Source: an uncultured Actinomycetes bacterium (GTDB taxonomy: Bacteria > Actinomycetota > Actinomycetes > Nanopelagicales > Nanopelagicaceae). Taken from it: 64,000 bases of DNA. The first letter of the stretch is position 1. Every line of letters starts with the position of its first letter. The position numbers and the translations under genes were made by a program. The notes below the pieces were generated by a model that saw only the letters and a program-made list of their open reading frames with translations, was not told where the DNA came from and searched no databases. This document shows, one piece after another, positions 51,194 through 59,351 of the stretch. Location of the stretch: positions 1 to 64,000 of the forward strand of contig CAILHY010000005.1 in NCBI GenBank assembly GCA_903834145.1. Reading direction: 5' to 3'.

Positions 51194-51571
51194 TTAGAAA
51201 GGCAAAACCCCCACAATGAGCGTGAGCACAATCGCGATCGCTAGGCTTTGCAGGAGAATTCGGATTGCAGTTGCTCTGTCTTGGGCTCTACTTGCAGGGT
51301 CTGAAACTCGCGCTATGGATCCGAGAGAACCAAAATTGAAGGTTCCCATGAAGCCAAATGCCAAACAAAATTTCTTTCGAGATTGAACCCACCCTGTTGA
51401 GGCAACCATCAGCGGCGCAAAAATTGTAAATCTCGCGCCATAGGGTGCATGTGCTGCGATGAGTCCAACTAAAGTGACAACAGAAAATACGGATCCAAGG
51501 ATGGCTACGAGTTGCCTTCTGCGAATTTCACCAACACCGATATTGCATGTACCCGCTATGTAATCAGGCAT
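51194..51571 (-). CDS. small integral membrane protein of unknown family (125 residues)
   Basis: I start at the ATG at 51571 (MPDYIAGTCNIGVGEIRRRQ); the longer reading from 51673 only shadows the 49-residue gene in another frame. Helices are near 19-40, 42-58 and 104-122. A conserved-looking N-terminus (TCNIGVGEIRRR) and the CLAFGFMGTFNFG stretch between helices suggest a specific family that I do not recognise. The ATG overlaps the end of the 49-residue gene by 8 bp, a sign of coupled translation. Confidence 0.65.
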   Translation of the reverse strand: MPDYIAGTCNIGVGEIRRRQLVAILGSVFSVVTLVGLIAAHAPYGARFTIFAPLMVASTGWVQSRKKFCLAFGFMGTFNFGSLGSIARVSDPASRAQDRATAIRILLQSLAIAIVLTLIVGVLPF

Positions 51572-51713
51572 CTTCAAATTCATCTTCGTCGACCCAAACA
51601 TTCTGGGGGCCATCCTCTTGCTTTTCCATCCAAGAAAGGAATGACCCGACCGCACGGAAGGATAAGACGGCAAGCGTCAATACTCCGACTAGTCGACGAG
51701 CGAATTTCAACAT
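51564..51713 (-). CDS. 49-residue membrane microprotein with acidic tail
   Basis: This ORF runs from ATG (51713) to TGA (51564). It begins MLKFARRLVGVLTLAVLSFRAV, a basic start plus a single helix of about 18 residues. Then comes SFLSWMEKQEDGPQ and an acidic end NVWVDEDEFEDA. The 8-bp overlap with the next gene and its place 53 bp after the metB-like stop support it being real. Topology is likely N-in with the acidic tail outside, or a tail-anchored partner of the 125-residue membrane protein. Function unknown. Confidence 0.55.
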   Translation of the reverse strand: MLKFARRLVGVLTLAVLSFRAVGSFLSWMEKQEDGPQNVWVDEDEFEDA

Positions 51714-51766
51714 GTGCTAAAAATACACCGTAATCTTTCAAAGCGCCTTCTGATTAGGTTCAAGAT

Positions 51767-52876
51767 TTATGCGTGTTGCAAAGCGCTTTCAATATCGGCC
51801 CAAAGATCCTCTACATTTTCACATCCGACTGACAGGCGGATCAAACTTTCTGGTACAGATGCACTTTCTAGCGCCCACCTGCGCCGCCTCTCCCATAGGG
51901 ATTCAACGCCTCCCAGGCTGGTCGCATTTGTAATGAGTTCAGCGGCTTCACATACCCGATCCGCCTCTACCGCCCCACCGATAATTGTGAAAGATACAAC
52001 AGCTCCATACCCACTCATAAAATTCATGGCCCGTTCATGATTGGAATCTGTTTGAAGTCCTGGGTAATACACCTTCGTGATCTTATGGTGCATAGAGAGG
52101 CGGCGTGCTAATTCACCGGCGCTGCTTTGTGCTCGATCAAAGCGCAGGGCAAAAGTGCGCAGCCCGCGCAAGGCTAGCCATGCCTCGAAAGGTCCAGGTA
52201 TGGCGCCATTAAGTTTGCGAGAATCTGAAATTCTAGAAAAAAGAGCATCATCATTCGTTGAAATTGAACCAAGTACAACATCGCTATGGCCAGCCAAGTA
52301 CTTGGTAACAGAGTGCATCACCATGTCAGCGCCAAAACTTAAGGGCTTCTGAACCATCGGCGTCGCAAAAGTGTTATCTACGGCAACACCGCAACCCATC
52401 TGCTTTGCTGCAGAAATGAGAGTGGGAAGATCGGCGATATCTAAACATGGATTTGTTGGAGACTCTAGCCAGAGCAGGGATGTACCTGGTAGGGCAGATA
52501 TAACTTCCTGCGTATTGGCTAAATCAACAAATCGAACTTCGATCCGCCCGCTTTGATGTAACGAATTGAGTAGCGTCATCGTTCCGCTATAGCCTTGATG
52601 AGAAGTTGTGACAACGCTGCCTACGGGCAGCAATGAAAAGACTGCGCTGATTGCAGCCATACCTGAGGAGAAAACTAAAGTTCTGCCGCCCTCCAATGAT
52701 CCGATCGCATCCTCGAGCGCGGTCCACGTTTCATTTCCATAACGGCCATAACCAATCGGCCCTCCAGCATGCAAAGTAGAATTAAGCGAGATCGGCGGAT
52801 TGACAGGACCATCGGCAATAGGAGTTGGTCTACCCGCTGTGATGGCAATCGTCTCCAGATGAAATCTTTTATCCAT
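51767..52876 (-). CDS. cystathionine gamma-synthase/lyase-type PLP enzyme (Cys/Met metabolism)
   Basis: This 369-residue protein has GPIGYGRYGNETWTALEDAIGSLEGG near 40-65 (key parts YGRYGNETW and SLEGG), FSSGMAAIS (about 70), LWLESPTNPCLDIADL (about 135), VDNTFATPM (about 165) and the Schiff-base Lys in HSVTKYLAGHSD (about 188-199). SLGGVESLWE near the end is typical of MetB/MetC. It makes or cleaves cystathionine, or acts as a homoserine sulfhydrylase or methionine lyase; the sequence alone does not decide. It lies 9 bp after malY-like, in one operon with a LacI regulator. Confidence 0.9.
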   Translation of the reverse strand: MDKRFHLETIAITAGRPTPIADGPVNPPISLNSTLHAGGPIGYGRYGNETWTALEDAIGSLEGGRTLVFSSGMAAISAVFSLLPVGSVVTTSHQGYSGTMTLLNSLHQSGRIEVRFVDLANTQEVISALPGTSLLWLESPTNPCLDIADLPTLISAAKQMGCGVAVDNTFATPMVQKPLSFGADMVMHSVTKYLAGHSDVVLGSISTNDDALFSRISDSRKLNGAIPGPFEAWLALRGLRTFALRFDRAQSSAGELARRLSMHHKITKVYYPGLQTDSNHERAMNFMSGYGAVVSFTIIGGAVEADRVCEAAELITNATSLGGVESLWERRRRWALESASVPESLIRLSVGCENVEDLWADIESALQHA

Positions 52877-52885
52877 GAAATCAGC

Positions 52886-54037
52886 CTACAGCGACTTAAT
52901 GATTCGATTGACGGCTTCCTCTAAAACATCGTGGCCCGTCGCGAAATTAAGGCGAATATATTGTTGAGCATTTGGGCTAAAAGATTCACCTGGATTAAAA
53001 GCAACTCGTCCCTTCTCCAGTAAAGTCTTTGCCGGATTATCTCCGAGGTTCAATGAGGCAAGATCAATCCATGCCAAATAACTACATGCAGGAATTTCAT
53101 ATGTGACGGTAGGCAATTTCTCCGAGAGCAAAGTTTTTAAGAAATGTCGGTTCTCATCAAGCGTGCGAAGAGCGCCATCCAACCAATCTCCCCCCTCGGC
53201 AAAGGCGGTGGCAGTGGCAAATGCCCCCAGCAAAGAAGCGCGATAGTGCGTTGCTTCTGGAAGCGCTGCCAATTTCGAATTCATGGTTTCACTCTGGCTT
53301 ACAACGAAAGCACATTTAAGACCAGCCAAATTCCAGGCTTTGCTTGCCGCAGTGACAGTGACGCCCAGATCTTGCGCATCTTGACCCACTGACAAAAATG
53401 GAATGAACTGAGTTTCCGAAAACGTCAAAGGTGCATGAATTTCATCGCTGATAATGATGACGTTATATTCCTTCGCGAGTGCAACGAGTTTAAGCAACTC
53501 TGCTCGAGAATAGACTCTTCCCAAAGGATTGTGCGGGCTACATAAAAGATGAATCTTGACGCCACTCTTATAAGCGTTTTCAATCCCATCAAAATCTATG
53601 GCATAACCAGAGTTAACGTCACCGAAGGGCACGTCCACTTTTGTTACGTGGGTTTCCTCAATCCACGTGCTGAAATTGTGATAGACCGGCGAATTAATAA
53701 GGACTTTATCACCAGGTTGAGTCAGCACTCTCAAGACCTCAACGACTCCCACACCGACATCGGTAACAATGTGAACTTGCTCGGGATCCACAGTCCAGTT
53801 CCAGCGCATTTGTGCGAACTTGGCAAAGGAGGTGCCGACTTCAGGAATAGAGCCCAAGTAACCCAAATCGGAATGTGAAACCATTTCTAAAAGAAGAGTT
53901 CGAATTGGCTCGGCAATTTCGAAATCCATTTCAGCAACGGGTAAAGGCAAGACATCCGCGGGAAAATCTCTCCACTTAGTGCTTCTATGGGTTCGCATCT
54001 GGGCAAGAGGTATTGGAGTGACAACGATATTGCTCAT
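52886..54037 (-). CDS. MalY/PatB-type pyridoxal-phosphate C-S lyase
   Basis: This 383-residue fold-type I aminotransferase-like protein contains STKWRDFPADVLPLPVAEMDFEIAEPI (key part LPVAEMDF, about 28-35), characteristic of MalY/PatB cystathionine beta-lyases. LLCSPHNPLGRVYS (about 165) and IISDEIHAPLTF (about 190) are PLP-ring contacts. The Lys is in AASKAWNLAGLKCAF (about 225). It would split cystathionine or Cys conjugates to homocysteine or thiol, pyruvate and ammonia. It follows the LacI regulator after 21 bp and precedes the metB-like gene. Confidence 0.9.
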   Translation of the reverse strand: MSNIVVTPIPLAQMRTHRSTKWRDFPADVLPLPVAEMDFEIAEPIRTLLLEMVSHSDLGYLGSIPEVGTSFAKFAQMRWNWTVDPEQVHIVTDVGVGVVEVLRVLTQPGDKVLINSPVYHNFSTWIEETHVTKVDVPFGDVNSGYAIDFDGIENAYKSGVKIHLLCSPHNPLGRVYSRAELLKLVALAKEYNVIIISDEIHAPLTFSETQFIPFLSVGQDAQDLGVTVTAASKAWNLAGLKCAFVVSQSETMNSKLAALPEATHYRASLLGAFATATAFAEGGDWLDGALRTLDENRHFLKTLLSEKLPTVTYEIPACSYLAWIDLASLNLGDNPAKTLLEKGRVAFNPGESFSPNAQQYIRLNFATGHDVLEEAVNRIIKSL

Positions 54038-54058
54038 AAGCGCAAGTATTCCATTACT

Positions 54059-55063
54059 TTAGGAATTTATTCTACGAGTTGAGTTGCGGACAATTAAAGT
54101 AATCGGAAGTGTGTGGGCAGGATAGACCGAATCCGGCTTCTTGAGCCTGTCCATAATGGATTTTGCAGCAAGCTCTCCCATTAACTGCGCGGGTTGTTCA
54201 ATGGTGGTTAGATCCGAAAATTCAGCCATCTCGTGACCATCAAATCCAATAATGGAAATATCATCAGGTACTTTCAATCCATGTCGGCGAACCGCTTGCA
54301 TCGCTCCAATTGCCATTTCATCGGACTCACAAAATATTGCCGTAGGTCGATTCGGACGTGCAAGCAACTCATCCATAGCTCTTGACCCTCCGTACATCGT
54401 AAAGTCACCATGCACTTCACGATCTGGAACCCATGCCAATTTGTTTTCGGCGAGCACTTGCATGAATCCCATTCGCCGATCATGAGGCACACTCGAATTA
54501 AATGGATCATCTGGACGGCCTGACATTAAAGCAATTTCCTTGTGTCCTTGGTTTACGAGATGCTGCGTGGCCGTTCTCGCCCCGGCAACATCATCTATGG
54601 CGATGCTTGCACATTCATCTCGGTGCATTCCAACGAGTGCGATGGGAATTCCAAGACTGAGCATCGATTCGAACTCTTCTTCGGTGGGTGGCAAGCCGAT
54701 AACAATCAATGCGTCGACTCTGCCTTTGAGCAGTTGGTGCTGGAAAAGGCGCTCTCTTCCTTTCATTTGGCTAAAGTTGTACAAGAGCAAATCAAAGCCG
54801 GCCTCGCGAAGAGCCTGCTCTGCGCCATTAATAACTTGCGAGAAATACCAGCGCGCGATGTATGGTGCAACAACCCCAATATTTTTGGTCCGCGATGCCG
54901 ATTTAGTCGATTTCTCTTCGCTGATCTCATATCCCACGTGCGCTGCGGCAGAAATAATCTTTTGCCGAGTTTCTTCATTGACATGAGTCATCCCCCGCAG
55001 GGCGCGAGAAACCGTGGCGCTCGAGACACCCGCGGCGGCGGCGACATCTTTGATTCCAGCCAA
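54059..55063 (-). CDS. LacI-family transcriptional regulator of the malY-metB cluster
   Basis: This 334-residue protein opens GIKDVAAAAGVSSATVSRALRG, an orthodox LacI helix-turn-helix. It continues with a PBP-type core (RTKNIGVVAPYIARWYFSQV, VDALIVIGLPP, IGFDGHEMAEFSDLTTIEQP). LacI members usually sense sugars, so its partnership with sulfur amino-acid enzymes is unusual; it may instead control a remote sugar regulon. The upstream region carries three TGCA-type inverted repeats (55087-55135) that may include its operator. The gene is divergent from the DNA glycosylase. Confidence 0.9.
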   Translation of the reverse strand: MAGIKDVAAAAGVSSATVSRALRGMTHVNEETRQKIISAAAHVGYEISEEKSTKSASRTKNIGVVAPYIARWYFSQVINGAEQALREAGFDLLLYNFSQMKGRERLFQHQLLKGRVDALIVIGLPPTEEEFESMLSLGIPIALVGMHRDECASIAIDDVAGARTATQHLVNQGHKEIALMSGRPDDPFNSSVPHDRRMGFMQVLAENKLAWVPDREVHGDFTMYGGSRAMDELLARPNRPTAIFCESDEMAIGAMQAVRRHGLKVPDDISIIGFDGHEMAEFSDLTTIEQPAQLMGELAAKSIMDRLKKPDSVYPAHTLPITLIVRNSTRRINS

Positions 55064-55086
55064 GAGAACACTTCCAGACTCTGTAG

Positions 55087-55135
55087 ATTTGCAACTTGCT
55101 GCAAATGTTGCAGAAAGTGCAGATCTAATTCTGCA
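55087..55135. promoter_or_regulatory. three clustered inverted repeats with TGCA half-sites
   Basis: ATTTGCA-6-TGCAAAT (55087-55106), CTGCAA-3-TTGCAG (55099-55113) and TGCAGA-6-TCTGCA (55118-55135) crowd the gap between the divergent lacI-type and DNA-glycosylase genes. They could be LacI operators or a multi-state site that switches both promoters. Confidence 0.55.
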
Positions 55136-55223
55136 AAAGTACGGTAGCAGCGCCCTTTATGGCAAGGAGTTGCTAGATTCAGGAGATGAATTCTTGCATT
55201 TTCAGGCTGATCGGCAGCAGTGC

Positions 55224-55850
55224 ATGAAGGTGTCCCCAGCAAAGATGAAAAAGATCGTTGCCGACCTTTGCCTGCTTGACCCCAAATTCATTCCGACTGT
55301 TGAAGCGAGTCCGCTGTGCACTATCGGACGAAACGTTGGTGAGCAATCGCATTTCGCTTCACTCGTCGAATCTGTCATTTCGCAGCAACTGGCTATCAAA
55401 GCGGCCGACACGATTCATGCAAGGCTAGTCACTCTTGCAAAAGGAGAAATCACACCTGCCCGTGTTGCAAAAATATCACTTGAAGATCTCAGAGCCGCAG
55501 GGGTTTCCGGGGCGAAAGCGAAAACCCTTCATGGCCTTGCCCATGCTGGCCTTGATGGGCACATCTCCTTCGATGATTTGCACGAAATCGAAAATGACCA
55601 AGAAATCTTTAATCAGTTAACCGCCTTGTGGGGAATTGGACCCTGGACAGTCGATATGTTCATGATGTTTCAACTAGGACGTCTTGATATTTGGCCAACT
55701 GGCGATCTTGGAGTACGACGTGGTTGGGAGAAAATACATCGCCTTAAAGAACAGATCGAACCAAAAAAGCTCGATCTCAAAGGTGAAAAATTCAAACCTT
55801 ACAGAAGTGTCATTGCCTGGTATTGCTGGAGAGCAGTGGACAATAAATGA
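55224..55850 (+). CDS. DNA-3-methyladenine glycosylase II-like (AlkA family)
   Basis: The 208-residue reading starts at the ATG at 55224 (MKVSPAKMKKIVADL). A TTG at 55194 with AGGAG upstream is an alternative; the reading from 55014 would cross the LacI start. The HhH-GPD core is visible: FASLVESVISQQLAIKAADTI (key part VESVISQQLA, about 45-65), the hairpin LTALWGIGPWTVDMFMMF (about 138), and the catalytic Asp in DIWPTGDLGVRRG (about 165). It excises alkylated purines. The end PYRSVIAWYCWRAVD is the usual AlkA tail. It is convergent with msrAB. Confidence 0.85.
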   Translation: MKVSPAKMKKIVADLCLLDPKFIPTVEASPLCTIGRNVGEQSHFASLVESVISQQLAIKAADTIHARLVTLAKGEITPARVAKISLEDLRAAGVSGAKAKTLHGLAHAGLDGHISFDDLHEIENDQEIFNQLTALWGIGPWTVDMFMMFQLGRLDIWPTGDLGVRRGWEKIHRLKEQIEPKKLDLKGEKFKPYRSVIAWYCWRAVDNK

Positions 55851-55852
55851 AG

Positions 55853-56752
55853 CTACTTAGTCTCTAATAGCAGTGAGACAGAATTTATACACCAGCGTTG
55901 ATCTGTCGGGACGTCATAGCCTTCACCCTCAAAAACATGACCCAGATGAGAATCACATGATGCACACCGAACTTCAGTGCGAACTCGCGGCGCCAAAGAA
56001 CGATCTTCAATAAGCAGGACTGCATCCTCTTTTGTTGGCGCATAAAATGAAGGCCAGCCACAGCCGGAATGAAATTTGGTGTCACTGCGAAAGAGTTCAG
56101 CGCTACAAACTTTGCATTTGTACACCCCTACTGTTTCGGTATCAACGTACTCTCCTGTAAAAGGTCTCTCCGTAGCGCCGCGTCTTAACACGTCAAAGGA
56201 AAGCGGATCTAAACGAGCACGTAATTCATCGTCATCGAGCATCGCAGGAAATGGCACACCAGTACTTGAATGGCAGTCATAACCGTTTGGATTCTTGAGT
56301 AAGTATTTCTGGTGATACTCCTCAGCGGGCCAATATTTTTCATTGGTGGCAGGAAGTATTTCGGTAACTATTTCTCCATATCCAACTTTTGATATTTCCT
56401 TGGCATATAGGTTTCGAGTTTTTGTTGCTAATTCGTTTTGAGCTTCGCTGGTTGTATAGATTGAGCTTCGATATTGGGAACCGATATCATTTCCTTGAGC
56501 ATTGAGAGTCGTTGGATCATGCATTGTCCAAAATTCTTTCAAGAGCTCCTCATATGAAATCTTCTCCTGATCGAAAGTTACCTGCACCATTTCAGCATGC
56601 CCAGTTCTACCTGTGCAGACTTCTTCGTAGGTGGGATCTTCTTTGGAACCACCCATATATCCGACGCTGGTTTCAAGAACGCCATGAAGGCTCCAAAAAC
56701 GGCGTTCGGCGCCCCAAAAGCAACCTGTTGCAAAATATGCGATTTCAACCAT
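55853..56752 (-). CDS. msrAB: fused peptide methionine sulfoxide reductase MsrA-MsrB
   Basis: The 299-residue form starts at the ATG giving MVEIAYFATGCFWGAE. The MsrA domain (1-160) has the catalytic Cys in GCFWGAE, then SVGYMGG and WPAEEYHQKYL. The MsrB domain (about 175-299) has KFHSGCGWPSFY, VRCASCDSHLGHVF and a catalytic Cys in RWCINSVSL, plus the zinc CxxC pairs (CKVCSAEL and CASC). It repairs both S- and R-methionine sulfoxide in the cytoplasm. Domain order A-B is the common fusion. The opposing DNA glycosylase stop is three bases away. Confidence 0.95.
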   Translation of the reverse strand: MVEIAYFATGCFWGAERRFWSLHGVLETSVGYMGGSKEDPTYEEVCTGRTGHAEMVQVTFDQEKISYEELLKEFWTMHDPTTLNAQGNDIGSQYRSSIYTTSEAQNELATKTRNLYAKEISKVGYGEIVTEILPATNEKYWPAEEYHQKYLLKNPNGYDCHSSTGVPFPAMLDDDELRARLDPLSFDVLRRGATERPFTGEYVDTETVGVYKCKVCSAELFRSDTKFHSGCGWPSFYAPTKEDAVLLIEDRSLAPRVRTEVRCASCDSHLGHVFEGEGYDVPTDQRWCINSVSLLLETK

Positions 56753-56816
56753 GACGGTATTCTCGCAGTGCAACGAGGAACTCGCATGCGCTGATAACCT
56801 TGGCGCTATTACCTGC

Positions 56817-56888
56817 GCCCCCGTAGCTCAGGGGATAGAGCACCGCCCTCCGGAGGCGGGAGCGCAGGTTCGAATCCTGCCGGGGGCA
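56817..56888 (+). tRNA. tRNA-Arg(CCG)
   Basis: Acceptor strands GCCCCCG (56817-56823) and CGGGGGC (56881-56887) pair perfectly, with discriminator A56888. The anticodon stem CCGCC/GGCGG encloses loop CTCCGGA, anticodon CCG. The T-arm reads GCAGG-TTCGAAT-CCTGC. CCA is not encoded. Confidence 0.95.
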
Positions 56889-57150
56889 CAATTCATTCTT
56901 ATCTCTTTTCAAAGATGCAAAACGCACTGATGTGCATCTAACTCGTGAAAAATCTGGCCCCGAGCGAGATAAATCACCCTTTTGGCAGGAATCTCTCAGC
57001 GAATCTCCTTGTTTAACTCACAGATAGAGGAGAGAATTACACCCTTAGTGAATTTAGTGATGTACGTGATTTTTTCACCGCTATCTACCTATTTTTAGGC
57101 TGCCAACGATGGCGCCCTTAAATGCCTTATGCAGAAAGGATCGGTGCGGT

Positions 57151-57435
57151 ATGGATTGGCGACATCAATCAGCTTGCCGTGACGAGGATCCGGAGCTCTT
57201 TTTCCCCGTTGGAAATACTGGCCCTGCCATCACTCAGATCGAGGAAGCCAAGAAAGTCTGTAACCGTTGCATTGTGAAAGAGCCTTGCCTTGCCTGGGCA
57301 TTGGAGAGCGGTCAGGATGCTGGCGTGTGGGGTGGCTTATCCGAGGACGAGCGTCGCGCACTCAAACGTCGCGCTGCAAGAAACCGTGCACGTTTGATGG
57401 AGCAGAGCAACAGCAACTTCCAATCACACAACTAA
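57151..57435 (+). CDS. whiB1: WhiB1-type iron-sulfur transcription factor
   Basis: The 94-residue form starts at the ATG at 57151 (MDWRHQSACRDEDPELFFP), with AAAGGA upstream. The four cluster Cys are in ACRDEDP and VCNRCIVKEPC. The turn GVWGGLSEDERRALKRR is the WhiB signature and DNA-binding tail. WhiB1 proteins bind the main sigma factor and carry a nitric-oxide-sensitive 4Fe-4S cluster. The convergent PdtaS-like kinase next door repeats the whiB1-pdtaS order of mycobacteria. The 260-bp upstream gap after the tRNA holds no motif I can name with confidence; it probably has the promoter. Confidence 0.95.
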   Translation: MDWRHQSACRDEDPELFFPVGNTGPAITQIEEAKKVCNRCIVKEPCLAWALESGQDAGVWGGLSEDERRALKRRAARNRARLMEQSNSNFQSHN

Positions 57436-57449
57436 TTTCACTCGCGCTG

Positions 57450-58919
57450 CTACAGCGGAAAGGTAAGCGAGGCTCGAGTACCTGGATTTCTCTGTTCTAG
57501 AGAGAGCTTGCCTTGTAATTCATTTTCAGTCAACGTGCGCACAATCTGAAGACCCAAATTAGCTGATGCAGAAACTTCAAACTCTAAGGGCAGGCCTTCT
57601 CCGTCGTCGGCGATCGCGATCGAACACAGGGCATCATCTCTGATAATTTCAATGCTCAACAAATTGCCTTTTCGGGCCAGACCATGTTCAAGCGCATTGT
57701 GTATGAGTTCGGTAACAACTAGGGCTAATGGTGTGGCGACCCGTGGCTCAAGTGTGCCAACAACTCCAATTCTTCGAATTTCTATTTCGCTCATCCTCGG
57801 GCTTAATTCCATTGCATTGGTCACCAGGTGATCCAGCACTTCATCAAAGCCCACAGTCTCTTCCAGGCTCGTAGAGAGAGTTTCGTGCACCAATGCAATT
57901 GAAGCGATTCGTCTGACTGCTTCTTCTAGGGCAACGCGAGCACCCTCATCTTCAATTCTTCGAGATTGTAATCTCAAAAGCGCAGAAACTGTTTGGAGAT
58001 TATTTTTCACACGGTGATGAATCTCGCGAATCGTTGCATCCTTTGTTACCAATTCCCGATCGCGCCTGCGCAATTCTGTGACGTTATGCAAGAGCACTAT
58101 CGCTCCGATTCGATCACTGGATTGGATTAAGGGCATGACAAGTAGATCAAGTGTCCCGCCGGCATTTTCACACTCAACTCTTCTGAGTGCTTTTCCATTG
58201 AGTGCGGTTCGCATCCCTTCTTCATGTGCATCTTGACGTGGCTTTGCGAGTGATTCGGCCACTTCGCCCAATGAAAAACTTTCCAATTCTTTTTCCCAAC
58301 CTAGGCGACTAAAGGCCGAGCGCGCGTTAGGGCTTGCATAAGAAATCACACCATTAACATCTAGGCGCACTAAACCATCACCGACGCGAGGAAGGGGGTC
58401 AAAGACGGCGATCGCATCGGGATAAGGAAATGTTCCCTCTGCAACCATTCTGTATAGATTATTTGCGATTTCGCGATAATTGAGCTCTAGTCGGCTTGGA
58501 GATCTCATGAGATCCGCATTTCGGTGGCGTGAAATCACTGCGATGACTTGTCCTTCCCACACAACAGGGATGGTCTCTTCCTTGATCATCAAATCGCCCA
58601 CTTGCTCTGGCTCTGAATCACGAACAATCTCACCATTGGAAAGAGCGGCATCAATACGTCCACGAGTACCCCAAGAAATTTCTTCCCCAATCACGTCGTG
58701 GGCAAATACCGTCGCCGCAGTTGTGGGGCGAATGTGCGCTACGGCGATATGTCCAGTGGGCCAACTCTTACTATCTTTTCGCAATGGGACCCAGAGAATG
58801 AGATCTGCAAATGAAAGATCTGAAAGCATCTGCCAGTCTGCCGTTAATTCATGAATCCTATGTAGTTGCGCAGGAAGCATCGGGTTTCGTCCCTCAAGCA
58901 ATGATTCCAACGCAGACAT
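57450..58919 (-). CDS. PdtaS-type sensor histidine kinase (GAF-PAS-HisKA_2)
   Basis: This 489-residue soluble kinase has an N-terminal GAF-like sensor (about 15-160), a PAS domain (about 170-285; NGVISYASPNARSAFSRLGW, key part VISYASPNARSAF) and HisKA_2 with phospho-acceptor in REIHHRVKNNLQTVSALLRLQ (about 305). The ATPase part has ELIHNALEHGL and IADDGEGLPLEF (about 445). Mycobacterial PdtaS has this architecture and phosphorylates the antiterminator PdtaR. No PdtaR gene is in the window. It sits tail to tail with whiB1. Confidence 0.92.
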   Translation of the reverse strand: MSALESLLEGRNPMLPAQLHRIHELTADWQMLSDLSFADLILWVPLRKDSKSWPTGHIAVAHIRPTTAATVFAHDVIGEEISWGTRGRIDAALSNGEIVRDSEPEQVGDLMIKEETIPVVWEGQVIAVISRHRNADLMRSPSRLELNYREIANNLYRMVAEGTFPYPDAIAVFDPLPRVGDGLVRLDVNGVISYASPNARSAFSRLGWEKELESFSLGEVAESLAKPRQDAHEEGMRTALNGKALRRVECENAGGTLDLLVMPLIQSSDRIGAIVLLHNVTELRRRDRELVTKDATIREIHHRVKNNLQTVSALLRLQSRRIEDEGARVALEEAVRRIASIALVHETLSTSLEETVGFDEVLDHLVTNAMELSPRMSEIEIRRIGVVGTLEPRVATPLALVVTELIHNALEHGLARKGNLLSIEIIRDDALCSIAIADDGEGLPLEFEVSASANLGLQIVRTLTENELQGKLSLEQRNPGTRASLTFPL

Positions 58920-58933
58920 TTCTTACTCCGTTC

Positions 58934-59332
58934 TTACTTGTTGTTTCCCAACCATTCCGGCAAATGCTCGGCGATTTCCTGACTGGCATACCAGGTAAGT
59001 TCGAGTTCAAGTGATTCAGCGATGAGAGCAGCATCGACTTGCGACCAAGCAATATCGGAAAGGAGTTCAACTTGATATTCATCTTCTGCGCCAGATTGCG
59101 TTGACGTTAGATTTACTGCCAGTACAAATCCTTGTGCATCTTCTGACTCTTGCATTTCTCTAGATTCCTGTGCGGCAAGGAGTGAGAGTTCAAACTCCCT
59201 CTCCTCCTCGTCAACCTCAGAATTTTCCTCAAAAAAAAGGCGCGTTGTTGCAAAAGCGGACGAGAAACCATAGGTGCCATTTCGAAGAAGCGAATCGATT
59301 TGTTCGGGCAAGACTGCAAGATAGGCGCGCAT
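58934..59332 (-). CDS. DUF6912-family actinobacterial protein
   Basis: I start at the ATG at 59332 (MRAYLAVLPEQIDSLLRNGTYG), the usual N-terminus of the family; the reading from 59419 overlaps the CpaE-like gene. The 132-residue protein is very acidic in the middle (ENSEVDEEEREFEL) and has no membrane helix or catalytic motif. It follows the CpaE-like gene and ends 14 bp before the pdtaS-type gene. Function unknown. Confidence 0.7.
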   Translation of the reverse strand: MRAYLAVLPEQIDSLLRNGTYGFSSAFATTRLFFEENSEVDEEEREFELSLLAAQESREMQESEDAQGFVLAVNLTSTQSGAEDEYQVELLSDIAWSQVDAALIAESLELELTWYASQEIAEHLPEWLGNNK

Positions 59333-59351
59333 GCCCCAAGGGTATAAGAGA

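Noticed and set aside
51572-51673. 34-residue extension of the 125-residue membrane protein
   Set aside because: It is the out-of-frame shadow of the 49-residue gene and has no hydrophobic or family feature.
55014-55193. long N-terminal extension of the DNA glycosylase
   Set aside because: It crosses the LacI start and the inverted repeats; AlkA-type domains begin near the ATG at 55224.
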